NCBI RefSeq assembly: GCF_040438645.1
Contig: NZ_CP159253.1
Coordinates: forward strand, 186,001-250,000
Origin: Mesorhizobium sp. WSM2240
Lineage (GTDB): Bacteria; Pseudomonadota; Alphaproteobacteria; Rhizobiales; Rhizobiaceae
Direction: 5' to 3'
DNA: 64,000 nucleotides
Shown: one piece after another, positions 34,017 through 44,444 of the stretch
Layout of the letters: every line of letters begins with the position of its first letter
How positions within the stretch are numbered: the stretch's first letter is position 1
Position numbers and translations under genes: made by a program
The notes under the pieces: model-generated
Told to the model about the DNA's origin: nothing
Database searches by the model: none
The model's input: only the letters and a program-made list of their open reading frames with translations

Positions 34017-35369
34017 ATGACCACCAAACACATGATCGACGAGCCGGCGGGCAAGGCGCCGGTTGTGGCCGAGGCCGACCTTGTCGTCGTCGGCGGCGGG
34101 CCGGCAGGCATCGCCGCGGCTGTCGCCGGCGCCCGCAACGGGCTCAGCGTTACCCTCCTCGAACGCTATGCCTATCTCGGCGGCCTCGCCTCGGGCGGCA
34201 TGGTGCTGGTGCTCGACGATATGTCCAACGGGCCGGAAGTGACGGTGCGCGGGCTCTGCTCGGAGCTCATCGACCGCATGACCCGGATGGGCCTTTGCGT
34301 CACGCCGCCGGAGGAGGACTGGATTTCCGATACCACGAAATTTCAGCAGTGGGCGCGGTGGGGCGTTTACGACTTCCATTCGCACCAGAAGCCGCAGCCG
34401 ATCTGCTATGCGTCGGCCTTTGATCCCGATGGGTTCAAACGCGCGTCAAATGCGATGGTCGCCGAGGCGGGGGTCAACCTTCGCTTGCACAGTTGGTTCT
34501 CGAAGGCCATCGTCGAGGACGGCGCGGTCAAGGGGATCGTATGCGAATCGAAGAGCGGCCGGCAGGCCGTGCTCGGCAAGGTGGTGATCGACGCCACCGG
34601 CGACCTCGACGTGGCGACCTCCGCCGGGGCCGCCTTCAGCCAGGGCTCGTTCATCGTCACCACGGTTTTCCGCCTCGGCAATGTCGACACCGTCGAAGCC
34701 GAACGTTTCGAGTATGAGGAGCCGGAAGCCTTTGCGGCGATCGATCGCGAGGCCAAGCGCATCATGGGCGGTTCGTGGGAGCGCTGGTGGCTCAAGACGC
34801 CGCTGCCCGGCGTCGTGTGGTGCAATTGCCCGCATATGGCGGGCTTCGACGGGCTCTCCGTCGAGGACCTCACCCGCGCCGACTTCAAGGGCCGGGAGCG
34901 CATCGCGGATCTGGTCGCCTATGCGCGCGAAAAGGTTCCCGGCTTCGCCAACGCCGTCGTTATCGATGTCGCGCCGCAGATCGGTGTGCGAACGTCGCGG
35001 CTGCTGGAGGGCGAATACGTGATGACCAAGGAGGATGTCGCCTCGCGCCGGCATTTCGCCGACAGCGTCGCCCGCGGCCGCGACTACTACTATCCCTACC
35101 GTACTCTGCTGCCCAAGGATGTGGGGCAATTGCTCGTTGCCGGACGTCACTATTCCTCGACGGCGGCCGCCCAGCGCATCTCGCGCGAGATCCCGCCATG
35201 CATGGCGATGGGCGAGGCGACGGGCGTCGCCGCGGCGCTGGCGCTGGAATCAGGCGTGACCGTCGACCGTGTCGACGTGGCCGAACTGCAAAGGCGGCTG
35301 CGCGCGCAAGGGGCCGACCCGGGCGACCAGCCGGCCGCCAATGCTTCCATCCAGATCGCCGCGGAATGA
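34017..35369 (+). CDS. FAD-dependent oxidoreductase (FAD_oxidored family)
   Basis: A 450-residue flavoprotein. The dinucleotide-binding motif ADLVVVGGGPAGIAAAVAG lies at about residues 20-38, with a family-type ERYAYLGGLASGGMV segment following. VIDATGDLDVATSAGA is the second FAD contact. The C-terminal half contains RTSRLLEGEYVMT and RTLLPKDVGQLLVAGR. Such enzymes act as dehydrogenases of unknown small molecules, sometimes with a ferredoxin. The GGAG before the ATG at 34017 supports the start. Context puts it first in the enzymatic part of the catabolic operon. Confidence 0.82.
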   Translation: MTTKHMIDEPAGKAPVVAEADLVVVGGGPAGIAAAVAGARNGLSVTLLERYAYLGGLASGGMVLVLDDMSNGPEVTVRGLCSELIDRMTRMGLCVTPPEEDWISDTTKFQQWARWGVYDFHSHQKPQPICYASAFDPDGFKRASNAMVAEAGVNLRLHSWFSKAIVEDGAVKGIVCESKSGRQAVLGKVVIDATGDLDVATSAGAAFSQGSFIVTTVFRLGNVDTVEAERFEYEEPEAFAAIDREAKRIMGGSWERWWLKTPLPGVVWCNCPHMAGFDGLSVEDLTRADFKGRERIADLVAYAREKVPGFANAVVIDVAPQIGVRTSRLLEGEYVMTKEDVASRRHFADSVARGRDYYYPYRTLLPKDVGQLLVAGRHYSSTAAAQRISREIPPCMAMGEATGVAAALALESGVTVDRVDVAELQRRLRAQGADPGDQPAANASIQIAAE

Positions 35370-35383
35370 CAGGAGACCATCGC

Positions 35384-36598
35384 ATGCAACCGACAGACAC
35401 CCAGCCGCTTTCGGGCATCAAGGTCATCGACTTCACCCAGGTGATGCTCGGGCCGAGCTGCACGCAGGTGCTCGCCGATTACGGCGCCGACGTCATCAAG
35501 ATCGAGCGTCCCGGCGCGGGCGACCTGTCGCGGACGTCGATCGCCGATGATCCCGACGGCTTCAACAATCCTGTCTTCCGCAGCCTCAACCGCAACAAGC
35601 GCTCGATCGCGCTCGACCTGAGGAAGGACGAGGCCAAGGCGGTGATCTACGATCTCGTCAGGAACGCCGACGTGGTGGTCAACAATTTCCGCGCCGGCGT
35701 CATGGAGCGAATGGGCTTCGGCCATGACAGGTTGGCGGAGATCAATCCGCGCATAATCTCGGCCTTCGGCTCGGGCTTCGGACCTTCGGGACCGCTGTCG
35801 CACAAGGGCGGCCAGGACATTCTCGCCCAGGCGCTTTCCGGCGTCATGGCGCGCCGCGCCGACGAGGCCACGCCGATGACCATATATCCGACGGCGCTGG
35901 CCGACTACACGGCCGGCATGCACCTCGTGCAGGCGATCCTGCTGGCGTTGATGCAGCGCGACAAGACCGGCCGCGGCCAGTCGGTTTCCGTCTCGCTGTT
36001 CGAATCCATGCTGGCCATGCAGATCCAGGAAGCGGCGATGTGGCTGCAGCGGCAAAGGCACCTGAACTGGGCGGCTTTCCCGCTGACCGGCGTGTTCGAG
36101 ACGACCGACGGTGCCGTCGTGCTCGTCGGCGCGTTCAAGCAGAATCCGCTCAAGGATATCTGCGCCGCGCTCGGCCTGCCCGACCTCTCGGCAGAACCGC
36201 GCCTGTCGACCTTTGCCGGGCAGGCCGCCAACAAACCGGAACTGCAGGCGAAATTCCGCGAGCGCTTCGCCTCGAACACGACGGCGCACTGGCTGGCAAA
36301 GCTCGAGGAGCAGGATCTGCTCTGCGCGCCGGTGCTGACACTGTCGGAAGCGCTCGATCACGGACAGACGCAGTCGAATGGCTCGATAATCGAGGTTGCG
36401 GACGCACATGGATCGTTCCCGTTGCTTGGCTCGCCGCTGACCATGGACGAGAGCGCTTTTCAGGTTCGGCATGCGCCGCCCGGCCTTGGCGCGGACGGAC
36501 GTGCAATCCTCGAAGAAGCGGGCTATTCGGCCGAGAGCATCGAGGCGCTGATCGCCTCGGGCATTGTTGCCGGCGAAAAGCGTGGCGAGGCGGCATGA
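35384..36598 (+). CDS. CaiB/BaiF-family (class III) CoA-transferase
   Basis: A 404-residue enzyme. GIKVIDFTQVMLGPSCTQVL at the N-terminus, followed by ADYGADVIKIERP, is the family signature. NKRSIALDLR and FGSGFGPSGP are also typical. The catalytic Asp is likely Asp174, in ALADYTAG. It should move CoA from a donor to the pathway acid to form an acyl-CoA. I chose the ATG at 35384, with AGGAGA at proper distance; an ATG at 35366 is less likely. It overlaps the enoyl-CoA hydratase by 4 bases. Confidence 0.87.
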   Translation: MQPTDTQPLSGIKVIDFTQVMLGPSCTQVLADYGADVIKIERPGAGDLSRTSIADDPDGFNNPVFRSLNRNKRSIALDLRKDEAKAVIYDLVRNADVVVNNFRAGVMERMGFGHDRLAEINPRIISAFGSGFGPSGPLSHKGGQDILAQALSGVMARRADEATPMTIYPTALADYTAGMHLVQAILLALMQRDKTGRGQSVSVSLFESMLAMQIQEAAMWLQRQRHLNWAAFPLTGVFETTDGAVVLVGAFKQNPLKDICAALGLPDLSAEPRLSTFAGQAANKPELQAKFRERFASNTTAHWLAKLEEQDLLCAPVLTLSEALDHGQTQSNGSIIEVADAHGSFPLLGSPLTMDESAFQVRHAPPGLGADGRAILEEAGYSAESIEALIASGIVAGEKRGEAA

Positions 36599-37374
36599 GC
36601 GTCCATTTTTCCGTCGAGAACCACGTCGCCCGCGTCACCATCGACCGGCCGGACCGTATGAACGCGGTCGACCTCGCCACCGAGGCGGAACTGGTCCGCA
36701 TCTGGGAGCAGATAGAGAAGGATCGCGACATCCGTGTCGTCGTGCTGACGGGCGCCGGCGACCGCGCCTTCTGCACTGGGGCCGACATGAAGGGCGAAAG
36801 CAGCGGCCTGTCGGGCCTCGAATACTGGGCTGCGCCTCGACCCGGCGGTTTCGGCGGCATCGCGTTGCGCGACATGCTCGACGTACCTGTCATTGCCCGC
36901 GTCAACGGCCATGCGCTTGGCGGTGGCATGGAGATGGTGCTTGGCTGCGACATCGTCGTGGCGTCGGAGAAGGCGACCTTCGGCTTGCCCGAGCCGCGCG
37001 TCGGACGGCTGGCGCTCGACGGCGGCATCGCGCTTTTGACGCGGCGCATCGGCCATGCCGACGCGATGGGGCTGCTGTTGACCGGCCGGCGCATCGCTGC
37101 GGACGAAGCGCGTCAACTCGGCCTTGTCAACGAGGTAGCCGCACCGGATGCGCTCGACGCGGCGGTCGATCGCTGGGTGAGCGACATTCTTGCATGTGCG
37201 CCGCTCTCCGTGCGCGCCATCAAGGCGATGGTGCGGGCGGGCGAAAGCATGAGCGCCAGGGAAGCGCAGATGCTGCGCTTGCCGCAACTGGTCGAGGCGC
37301 TGAAATCCGAGGACCAGGATGAGGGCGTCAAGGCGTTCCAGGAAAAGCGGCCGCCGAACTGGAAGGGTCGCTGA
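36595..37374 (+). CDS. enoyl-CoA hydratase/isomerase family protein
   Basis: A 259-residue crotonase-fold enzyme. The oxyanion-hole motif AFCTGADMKGE and VNGHALGGGMEMVLGCD (with the first catalytic Glu) are visible, and the second Glu is in FGLPEPRVG. Both catalytic Glu are therefore kept, favouring hydratase over a catalytically different relative. It is translationally coupled to the CoA-transferase, so the acyl-CoA made there is likely its substrate. The exact acyl group is unknown. Confidence 0.87.
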   Translation: MSVHFSVENHVARVTIDRPDRMNAVDLATEAELVRIWEQIEKDRDIRVVVLTGAGDRAFCTGADMKGESSGLSGLEYWAAPRPGGFGGIALRDMLDVPVIARVNGHALGGGMEMVLGCDIVVASEKATFGLPEPRVGRLALDGGIALLTRRIGHADAMGLLLTGRRIAADEARQLGLVNEVAAPDALDAAVDRWVSDILACAPLSVRAIKAMVRAGESMSAREAQMLRLPQLVEALKSEDQDEGVKAFQEKRPPNWKGR

Positions 37375-37382
37375 GGCATCCC

Positions 37383-37718
37383 ATGGTTTATGTGATCGCT
37401 TCCACCTGCATCGACGTGAAGGACGGCGCCTGCCAAGACGTCTGCCCGGTCGAGTGCATCTATGAAGGCGGGCGGATGATGTATATCCACCCCGTGGAAT
37501 GCATCAGTTGCGGGCTCTGTCTTTCCGTCTGCCCGGTGGACGCGATCTGGTCGGAGGACGATCTCCCGGAGCGTGAGCGACAGTTCCAGACGATCAACGA
37601 GGAGTTCTTCGGGCCGGAGGTTACCGGCTGGGGTGATCCCGGCGGCGCATCCGCAAAATACCGGACCGAACTGGACCACGCGGAGGTCGCAGCAGCGAAG
37701 AGCAAGGAAAAAGCCTGA
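37383..37718 (+). CDS. seven-iron-type ferredoxin (FdxA-like)
   Basis: A 111-residue ferredoxin. By comparison with Azotobacter FdI, Cys9, Cys17 and Cys50 should hold a [3Fe-4S] cluster, and Cys21, Cys40, Cys43 and Cys46 a [4Fe-4S] cluster. The extra Cys at position 12 of FdI is Val here, which is not a ligand. It follows the enoyl-CoA hydratase by 8 bases. It may carry electrons for the FAD oxidoreductase. The charged C-terminus after residue 55 is typical of FdxA. Confidence 0.82.
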   Translation: MVYVIASTCIDVKDGACQDVCPVECIYEGGRMMYIHPVECISCGLCLSVCPVDAIWSEDDLPERERQFQTINEEFFGPEVTGWGDPGGASAKYRTELDHAEVAAAKSKEKA

Positions 37719-37720
37719 CC

Positions 37721-37840
37721 ATGAGAGTGCTTCAGAATTTCATCGCCGGACGCTGTCGGACAGAGCTGAGGTCGCAGCCAGGCAGCGCGAGCATGGCCGC
37801 GACGCCGCCGGGATTTTACACCACGGTGAAAACCGCTTAA
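37721..37840 (+). pseudogene. short ORF, possible remnant of an aldehyde dehydrogenase N-terminus
   Basis: A 39-codon ORF starting 2 bases after the ferredoxin stop. Its first residues MRVLQNFIAGR look like the start of an aldehyde dehydrogenase (the usual NFIxGxW segment), but similarity stops there. The rest is unlike any domain I know. It is either a decayed gene start left by a deletion or a chance ORF. Confidence 0.25.
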
Positions 37841-37868
37841 ACGCTGCCGTAAATCCCAGGAGTGCCGC

Positions 37869-38777
37869 ATGACCAAGCTTAAGGGCGTCATCGCCGCGGC
37901 GGCGACGCCGCTCGCCGCCGACTTGTCGATAGATCTCGATCGTCTTGTCAGCCATTGCCGCTGGCTGCTTGGTGAAGGCGGTTGCGACGGCATCAACCTT
38001 CTCGGCTCGACCGGTGAGGCGACATCGTTCTCGGTCGGGCAGAGGATCGAGGGGATGTGCGCGGTGGCCAATGCCGGATTGCCGCTCGACCGCTTCATGG
38101 TCGGCACGGGCGCAGCGGCTCTGGACGATGCCGCGCGCCTGACCGCGGAGGCCAAGGCGTTAGGCTTTGCCGGGGCGCTGCTCTTGCCGCCCTTCTACTA
38201 CAAGGGCATCGCCGAGGATGGCCTCGTCGCCTATGTCGAGACGCTCGTCCGCCGCGTCGGCGCCGATGGGCTGAACCTCTATCTCTACCATTTCCCGGCC
38301 AATTCCGGCGTACCCTATTCGGCCGATGTGGTGGCTCGATTGCGCGACATGATGCCGGAAACGGTGAAGGGACTGAAGGACAGTTCCGGCGATCTCGACT
38401 ATTCCGCCGGTCTCGTCAGGCGCCTTCCGGGCTTCGATGTGTTTCCGAGCGCGGAGGCCTCGCTGGGCCGCGCCGCCGAACTCGGCTTCGCCGGGTGCAT
38501 TTCGGCTACCGCCAATGTCACCGGCCGGTTTGCCCAGCTTTGCTGGAGCGGCGAGGGGGCTTCGAAATCGCAGGGGCTCGCGGCCGCCGTCGAAATCCGC
38601 GCCGCCGTCGCCAGATTTCCGCTGGTCGCCTCGGTCAAGGCTGCGCTGGGGCTGCTCACCGGCGATTCCGGCTGGAACCGCGTGATGCCGCCGCTCAGCA
38701 GCCTTTCGTCCAGCCAGGTCGAGGCGTTGCGCGAAAGCCTGCGATCGACCGAATTGCTTGCGTCGGCCGCAGCCTGA
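37869..38777 (+). CDS. dihydrodipicolinate synthase/N-acetylneuraminate lyase family aldolase
   Basis: A 302-residue TIM-barrel aldolase. It keeps the GSTGE loop (residues 46-50), Tyr140 in LYLYHFP and the Schiff-base Lys170 in VKGLKDSSGD. The pattern YHFP in place of the YNxP of true DapA points to a catabolic member rather than lysine biosynthesis. CCAGGAG precedes the ATG. It lies at the end of the CoA-transferase/hydratase/ferredoxin operon and may cleave or form a keto-acid intermediate. Specific substrate unknown. Confidence 0.85.
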   Translation: MTKLKGVIAAAATPLAADLSIDLDRLVSHCRWLLGEGGCDGINLLGSTGEATSFSVGQRIEGMCAVANAGLPLDRFMVGTGAAALDDAARLTAEAKALGFAGALLLPPFYYKGIAEDGLVAYVETLVRRVGADGLNLYLYHFPANSGVPYSADVVARLRDMMPETVKGLKDSSGDLDYSAGLVRRLPGFDVFPSAEASLGRAAELGFAGCISATANVTGRFAQLCWSGEGASKSQGLAAAVEIRAAVARFPLVASVKAALGLLTGDSGWNRVMPPLSSLSSSQVEALRESLRSTELLASAAA

Positions 38778-38981
38778 TTCATCTTCGCGGAAGCGCGCCC
38801 GGCGGTTCGACGCCGACACGCCCGGAACAAGGCCAACAGGTCGGTTTCAGGGCGGGAAATTCATTGATCGGATGGCCCTCCGCGGCGCTTGACAGTGCAT
38901 CGGGCGGGTTAACATTGCGCTCGGCAGCCTGTATTGAGGTCCTGCTGCCCCCGCTGCATCAAACCAGTCGAGGAATACCCT

Positions 38982-40361
38982 ATGAAACTCAGCATCTTCG
39001 GGACAGGCTATGTCGGCCTGGTTACGGGAGCCTGCTTCGCCGATGTCGGCCATGAGGTGCTCTGTATCGATGTCGATGCCGGGCGGATCGCGATGTTGAA
39101 GGAAGGCAGGGTGCCCATCTTCGAGCCCGGACTCCGCGAGATGGTCCTTAAGAACGCCGAAGCGGGGCGGCTGAAATTCTCGATCGATGCGCCGGCCGGG
39201 GTGCGCTTCGCCGATTTGATCTTCATCGCCGTCGGCACGCCGCCGCAGCATAGTGGCTCCGCCGATTTGAGCCACGTTCTGGCGGTGGCCGAGACGATCG
39301 GCGAGCACATTGACGGCTACAAGATTGTGGTCGGGAAGTCGACGGTGCCGGTCGGCACCGCGGACCGGGTTGAGGCGGTGATCGCCGCCGCGCTCGCCAA
39401 GCGAGGCGCGACACACGGGTTCGATGTGTGCTCCAACCCCGAATTCCTGAAGGAAGGCAGCGCCATCGAGGATTTCACAAAGCCGTCCCGCATCATCATC
39501 GGTTCGGAAAAGGAAGCCGTCCGCAAGACGCTTCAGGAGTGCTACGCCCCCTATAACCGCAACCACGACAAGCTGATCAGCATGGATGTCCGCTCGGCGG
39601 AACTGACCAAATATGCCGCCAACGCCATGTTGGCGACCAAGATCAGCTTCATGAACGAGATGGCCAACATCGCCGAGCGGCTGGGCGCCGATATCGAGGA
39701 GGTGCGCCAGGGCATCGGTTCCGATCCGCGCATCGGCTACCAGTTCATCTATCCCGGCTGCGGTTACGGCGGCTCATGCTTCCCCAAGGACGTGCGCGCT
39801 TTGGCCCACACGGCGGAAGAAGCGGGATTCAGGGCGGAACTCATGGAGGCTGTGGAGCGCGTCAACAATGCGCAGAAGGGGGTGCTCTTCCGTAAGCTGG
39901 AGCAGGCTTTCGACGGCGACCTGAAAGGCCGCACCATCGCGTTGTGGGGACTGGCCTTCAAGCCCAACACAGACGACATGCGCGACGCACCCAGCAGGAC
40001 GCTGATGGAAGCGCTGTGGGAGGCGGGCGCCAGCGTCCGCGCCTTCGATCCGGAAGCGATGAAGGAGGCGCGACGGCATTATGGCGAGCATCCCGACCTG
40101 TTCCTTACGGCCGGTCATCTGGAGGCCGCCGACGGCGCCGATGCGCTGGTGATCTGCACCGAATGGAAGCAGTTTCGGGTCGTCGATTTCGCCTGGCTCA
40201 AGGCCAATCTCAAGAGCCCGGTCATCGTCGACGGGCGCAATCTCTACGAGCCGGACGAGGTGCGCCGCCACGGCCTGCTCTACTACGCGGTCGGCCGCGG
40301 CGATTCCGTGCGCCGCGACGGCGCAATGTCGGAATCGGCACCCCGCCGCGCGGTAGCGTAG
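38982..40361 (+). CDS. ugd: UDP-glucose 6-dehydrogenase
   Basis: A 459-residue NAD-dependent enzyme that oxidises UDP-glucose to UDP-glucuronate, a precursor for capsule, exopolysaccharide and LPS. The Rossmann motif [10 protein letters not shown] starts at residue 7. The catalytic Cys266 and Lys269 are in [22 protein letters not shown] in the C-terminal domain is also typical. I chose the ATG at 38982, preceded by GAGGAA. It stands alone, tail to tail with the peptide ABC genes 12 bases away. Its product could feed the glycosyltransferases further right in the window. Confidence 0.9.
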   Translation: MKLSIFGTGYVGLVTGACFADVGHEVLCIDVDAGRIAMLKEGRVPIFEPGLREMVLKNAEAGRLKFSIDAPAGVRFADLIFIAVGTPPQHSGSADLSHVLAVAETIGEHIDGYKIVVGKSTVPVGTADRVEAVIAAALAKRGATHGFDVCSNPEFLKEGSAIEDFTKPSRIIIGSEKEAVRKTLQECYAPYNRNHDKLISMDVRSAELTKYAANAMLATKISFMNEMANIAERLGADIEEVRQGIGSDPRIGYQFIYPGCGYGGSCFPKDVRALAHTAEEAGFRAELMEAVERVNNAQKGVLFRKLEQAFDGDLKGRTIALWGLAFKPNTDDMRDAPSRTLMEALWEAGASVRAFDPEAMKEARRHYGEHPDLFLTAGHLEAADGADALVICTEWKQFRVVDFAWLKANLKSPVIVDGRNLYEPDEVRRHGLLYYAVGRGDSVRRDGAMSESAPRRAVA

Positions 40362-40373
40362 ATTTTCAGCCGC

Positions 40374-41549
40374 CTACCGATACGGATCCGCCGCGTCGCG
40401 CAGGCCGTCGCCCAGAAAGTTGAAGGCGAGGATCACCAGGATCACCGGGATCATCGGGTAGAGTAGCCACGGATAGAAAGCGATCACGCTGACGCTGCGC
40501 GCTTCGGTCAGGAGGATGCCCCAGCTGGTGATCGGCGGCCGGAGCCCCAGCCCAAGGAAGCTGAGCGCGGTTTCGCCGAGGATCATGCCCGGTATGGAGA
40601 TGGTGGCAGTCGCGATGAGATGCGACATGAAGCCTGGAATAAGGTGCCGCCCTATGATGCGGCTGCTCTTGGCGCCCATCAGTTGCGCCGCCAGCACATA
40701 GTCCTCCTCGCGCAGCGACAGGAGTTTCGAGCGCACGGCCCTCGCTAGTCCGGTCCAGTCGAACAGGCCGAGGATGATGGTGATGCCGAAATAGATCAGG
40801 ATCGGGCTCCACGTCACCGGCATTATCGCCGCCAGCGCCATCCATAGCGGGATGCTCGGGATGGATTGCAGCACCTCGATGATGCGCTGCACGACTAGGT
40901 CGAGGGCGCCGCCGTGGTAGCCGGCAATTCCGCCGATGATGATGCCGAGGACGAAGCTGAAGGTGATGCCGATGAGCCCGATCGTCAGCGAGATGCGCGC
41001 GCCGTAGATGATGCGCGAAAGTACGTCCCGACCGAGCCTGTCGGTGCCGAGCAGGAACATCTGGCCGTCCTTTGCGGGGCAGACGAGATGAAGGTCGCCT
41101 TCGAAGAGCCCCCAGAATTCGTAGCCGTCGCCGCGGCAGAAGAAGCGCAGCGGCTGAACATCGGCGCGGTCGTCCGTATATTCCCGCTTCAGCGTGTCCA
41201 TGTTGAGGTTCATCTGCCGTCCATAGACGAACGGCCCGACGAACTGTCCGTCATGGAACAGATGCACCGGCTGCGGCGGCGTATGGATGAAATCGACATT
41301 GCGCGTGTGCAGATTGTAAGGCGCGAGGAATTCGCAGATCAGGATCATGAAGTAGAGCGCGGCAAGGAAGATGCCCGACGCCAGCGCCAGCCGGTGCCGC
41401 TTGAACTTCCACCACATCAGCCGCATTTGCGACGCCTGGTAGACGCGCAACTGCTCCTCGGTCATGACCTCCACCGACTGCGGATCGAAAGGCGCTGTGG
41501 AGACGTAGTGCTCGAGCGGAGCGCCGGGCGGGGGGAGGGGTGCGTTCAT
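40374..41549 (-). CDS. oligopeptide-type ABC transporter permease (DppC/YejE type)
   Basis: A 391-residue permease. An N-terminal cytoplasmic stretch of ~50 residues precedes the first helix. A ~100-residue periplasmic segment containing FLLGTDRLGRDVLSRIIYG follows, then five more helices. The EAA-like loop is DYVLAAQLMGAKSSRIIGRHLIP. The long form with the extra periplasmic segment resembles YejE rather than plain DppC. Its ATG overlaps the partner permease stop by 4 bases. It is the last gene of the ATPase, binding protein, permease, permease operon. Confidence 0.87.
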   Translation of the reverse strand: MNAPLPPPGAPLEHYVSTAPFDPQSVEVMTEEQLRVYQASQMRLMWWKFKRHRLALASGIFLAALYFMILICEFLAPYNLHTRNVDFIHTPPQPVHLFHDGQFVGPFVYGRQMNLNMDTLKREYTDDRADVQPLRFFCRGDGYEFWGLFEGDLHLVCPAKDGQMFLLGTDRLGRDVLSRIIYGARISLTIGLIGITFSFVLGIIIGGIAGYHGGALDLVVQRIIEVLQSIPSIPLWMALAAIMPVTWSPILIYFGITIILGLFDWTGLARAVRSKLLSLREEDYVLAAQLMGAKSSRIIGRHLIPGFMSHLIATATISIPGMILGETALSFLGLGLRPPITSWGILLTEARSVSVIAFYPWLLYPMIPVILVILAFNFLGDGLRDAADPYR

Positions 41550-42544
41550 TTGGTGCTGCCGCCCTGTAGTCTTATGCGCGGATCGAGAAGCGCCAGCGCC
41601 AGATCGGAGATGAGAACGCCGATGACCGTAAGGAACGCCAGGAACATCAGGAACGATCCGGCGAGGTACATGTCCTGGCTCTGCAACGCCTTGATAAGCA
41701 TCGGGCCGGTCGTCTCGAGCGAAAGCACAATTGCAGTGATCTCAGCGCCGGAAATGATCGCGGGCAGGATCGAGCCGATATCCGACATGAAGAAGTTCAG
41801 CGCCATGCGCATCGGATATTTGACCAGCGTCTTGAACGGATGCAGGCCCTTGGCGCGGGCCGTCATCACATATTGCTTCTGAAGTTCGTCGAGCAGGTTG
41901 GCGCGCAGCCGCCGGATCATTCCGGCCGTGCCGGCCGTTCCGATGATGATGACCGGGATCCAGATGTGTTCGAGGATGGATTTCGCCTTGGCCCAGCTCA
42001 TCGGCTCGTCCAAATATTGGCGATCCATGAGTCCGCCGATCGAGGTGCCGAACCAGATGTTGGCGAAATACATCAGGATCAGCGCCAGCATGAAATTGGG
42101 GATGGCGATGCCGATCAGGCCGAGGAAGGTTAGGCCGTAATCGCCCCAGCTATACTGGTGGGTCGCCGAGTACATGCCGATCGGGAAAGCGATCACCCAG
42201 GTGAAGACGATCGTCACGAATGAGACCAGGACGGTCAGCCACAGCCGGTCGCCGACGACCTCGCTGACCGGCAGCTGATATTCGAACGAATAGCCGAAAT
42301 CGCCCTGCAGCATGCCTGCGAGCCAGTGGAAGTAGCGAACCACTGGCGGCTTGTCGAAATCGTACTCCGCCCGCAACGCCTCCAGTCTGTCGTTGTCGAC
42401 GCCTTCGCCCATGGCGCGCAGTTCGGCGGCATAGCTTTCGAAATAATCGCCCGGCGGCAATTCGATGATGACGAAGATCAACGCCGATATCAGAAGCAGC
42501 GTCGGTATCATGACGGCGATGCGCCAGACAATGTATCGCAGCAC
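41546..42544 (-). CDS. oligopeptide-type ABC transporter permease (DppB/YejB type)
   Basis: A 332-residue permease with six helices. The start MLRYIVWRIAVMIPTLLLIS is typical of DppB/YejB. The EAA loop is KQYVMTARAKGLHPFKTLVK. I chose the GTG at 42544 because GAGGAAA lies upstream and the first helix follows directly; the frame extends far upstream into the binding-protein gene without support. It starts 2 bases after that gene's stop. Together with the YejE-like permease it forms the channel. Confidence 0.86.
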   Translation of the reverse strand: MLRYIVWRIAVMIPTLLLISALIFVIIELPPGDYFESYAAELRAMGEGVDNDRLEALRAEYDFDKPPVVRYFHWLAGMLQGDFGYSFEYQLPVSEVVGDRLWLTVLVSFVTIVFTWVIAFPIGMYSATHQYSWGDYGLTFLGLIGIAIPNFMLALILMYFANIWFGTSIGGLMDRQYLDEPMSWAKAKSILEHIWIPVIIIGTAGTAGMIRRLRANLLDELQKQYVMTARAKGLHPFKTLVKYPMRMALNFFMSDIGSILPAIISGAEITAIVLSLETTGPMLIKALQSQDMYLAGSFLMFLAFLTVIGVLISDLALALLDPRIRLQGGSTK

Positions 42545-42546
42545 GT

Positions 42547-44444
42547 TCAGGTTTCCTCGCCGAGCCAGAACGTATCGGGCATGTAAACTCCGAAATAGCA
42601 GGTCGGATCGAAACCGTAGAGCGCGTCTTTCGGCAGGTTTCGCAGGCGGGTCGTGGCCAGGATAGGCTGCTGCGTACCGTTGACGGTGCCGATCGAGAAT
42701 ACCTGCTGCGTGTAGATCGACAGCATCTTGTGCCAGATCGCGGCTCTTTCCGGCGTCGTCACCGTATGACGCCATTCCCTGAGCAGGCTGACCAGTTCGG
42801 CCGCTTCGGGCATGTCGGGCGCCTCGCCGATCTCGCCATGCGACAGGTAGTGGGCGCCCCAGACCGGCCATTGCAGCTGGTCGTCGGCCGTCGGGGCTAT
42901 TTGCCCGGGATTCATATCCGCGGTCGGCACGCCATTGTCGATGCCCGACCAGATCGACATCATGATCTGGCCGGCCAAGGCCCGGCTGCGGAACACATCG
43001 CGCTGCGAGGTGCGGATGAAGAGGGCGAGGCCGACATTGCGCCAATGGTCGGCGACCAACTCCAGCACGTCGGTCTCCAGCGTGCTCTCGCCGGCGCTTT
43101 CGATCACGATCTGCGCCGGGCGTCCATCCGGAAGGATGCGCATGCCGTCATCGTCGCGCACGTTGAGCCCGGCCTCGTCCAGCAGCGCGTTCGCCTGCGC
43201 GGGGTCGTGCTCTATCCAGGCTTCGGCATATTCCGCGCGGAAGAGCGGGCTGTCGGGCAGCACCGTATCGGCGCTGGGCGTCGCCAGCCCGTAAAACACG
43301 GCCATATTGATCTCGTGCCGGTCGATTGCCAGCGACAGCGCGCGCCGCACCCTGACGTCGCGCAGCAGCGGCCGCCAGACTTCGTCGCCGGCGTTCATGT
43401 TGGGCAGCAGGGCCAGCCGCGATCCGAGGGTCTTTTTCCAGAGGCTGACCTTCACCGGATAGCGCTTCTCGGCGTCCTTCATGAAGGCGTAGTCAGTGAA
43501 ATCGAGGTTGATCGCCTGCAGGTCGCTCTCGCCCGCGCCGGTCTTGGCGGGGATGATCGAGGACGAACTCACATTCAGCACGAACCGGTCGATATAGGGC
43601 AGCTGCAGCCCGTTCTCGTCAACGCGGTGGAAAAATGGATTGCGTTCGAAAACGAACTGCTCGGCCGGCGGCTTGGTGGTGTTGCGCCAGGGGTCGAGCG
43701 TCGGCAGATCGGGATTTTCCGGGCGGTACTGCCGGGCCATGCGGATATGCAGCGAAGTCCACTTCTTGGCCTTGTGCTCCTTCATCAACTCCTTGAGCCG
43801 TGCCTCGTCCTGGTACTTTTCGTGGAATTGCTTGAGGTAGGCCGCCGGCACGACGATGCTCAGCGCCTGCGCGGCGGCGAGCTTCGGCAGAAAGTCCGGA
43901 TTGGGTGTGTGCCAGGTGTAGCGGATGGTCAGCGGATCGACGATCTCGAATGTTGGTCCTTTCCCGTCGACCACGAGAGCGGTGTCGAGACCGCCCGGCG
44001 ACAGGTCTTCATTGTTGATCACGTCTTCCCAGCAATAGCGGAAATCTTCCGGAGTCAGCGGGCTGCCATCGGACCATTTGTGGCCTTCGCGCAGGCGGAA
44101 GGTGAAGACCCGGTCCTCTTCGCTCGTGAAGCTTTCCAGCACGTCCGGCTGCAGGGTGAGCGTCTCGTCATAGCCGACCAGCCGGGCATAGCCGTAGATG
44201 GTCATCAGCCTGATGTCTTTCTGGCTGCCGATCAGGGTGCGCACCGTCCCGCCATGCCGGCCAGGCTGGCGGCCCATCGAAGCGACTTTGACGATGCGCG
44301 GCGTCCGCGGCAACCGCTCGGCGGTTGGCGGCAGCTTGCCTTCATTTAGTTGGGCCCGGAAGAATTCCGGTTCGCGGTCGGCTGCCCTCAGCGTCCCCGG
44401 CAGCAGCGCCGAGCCGATAACTCCGAGGGCGGTGCGCCGCGTTA

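Noticed and set aside
42730..44349. 539-codon plus-strand ORF opposite the family 5 binding protein
   Set aside because: The minus-strand protein matches a known family end to end.
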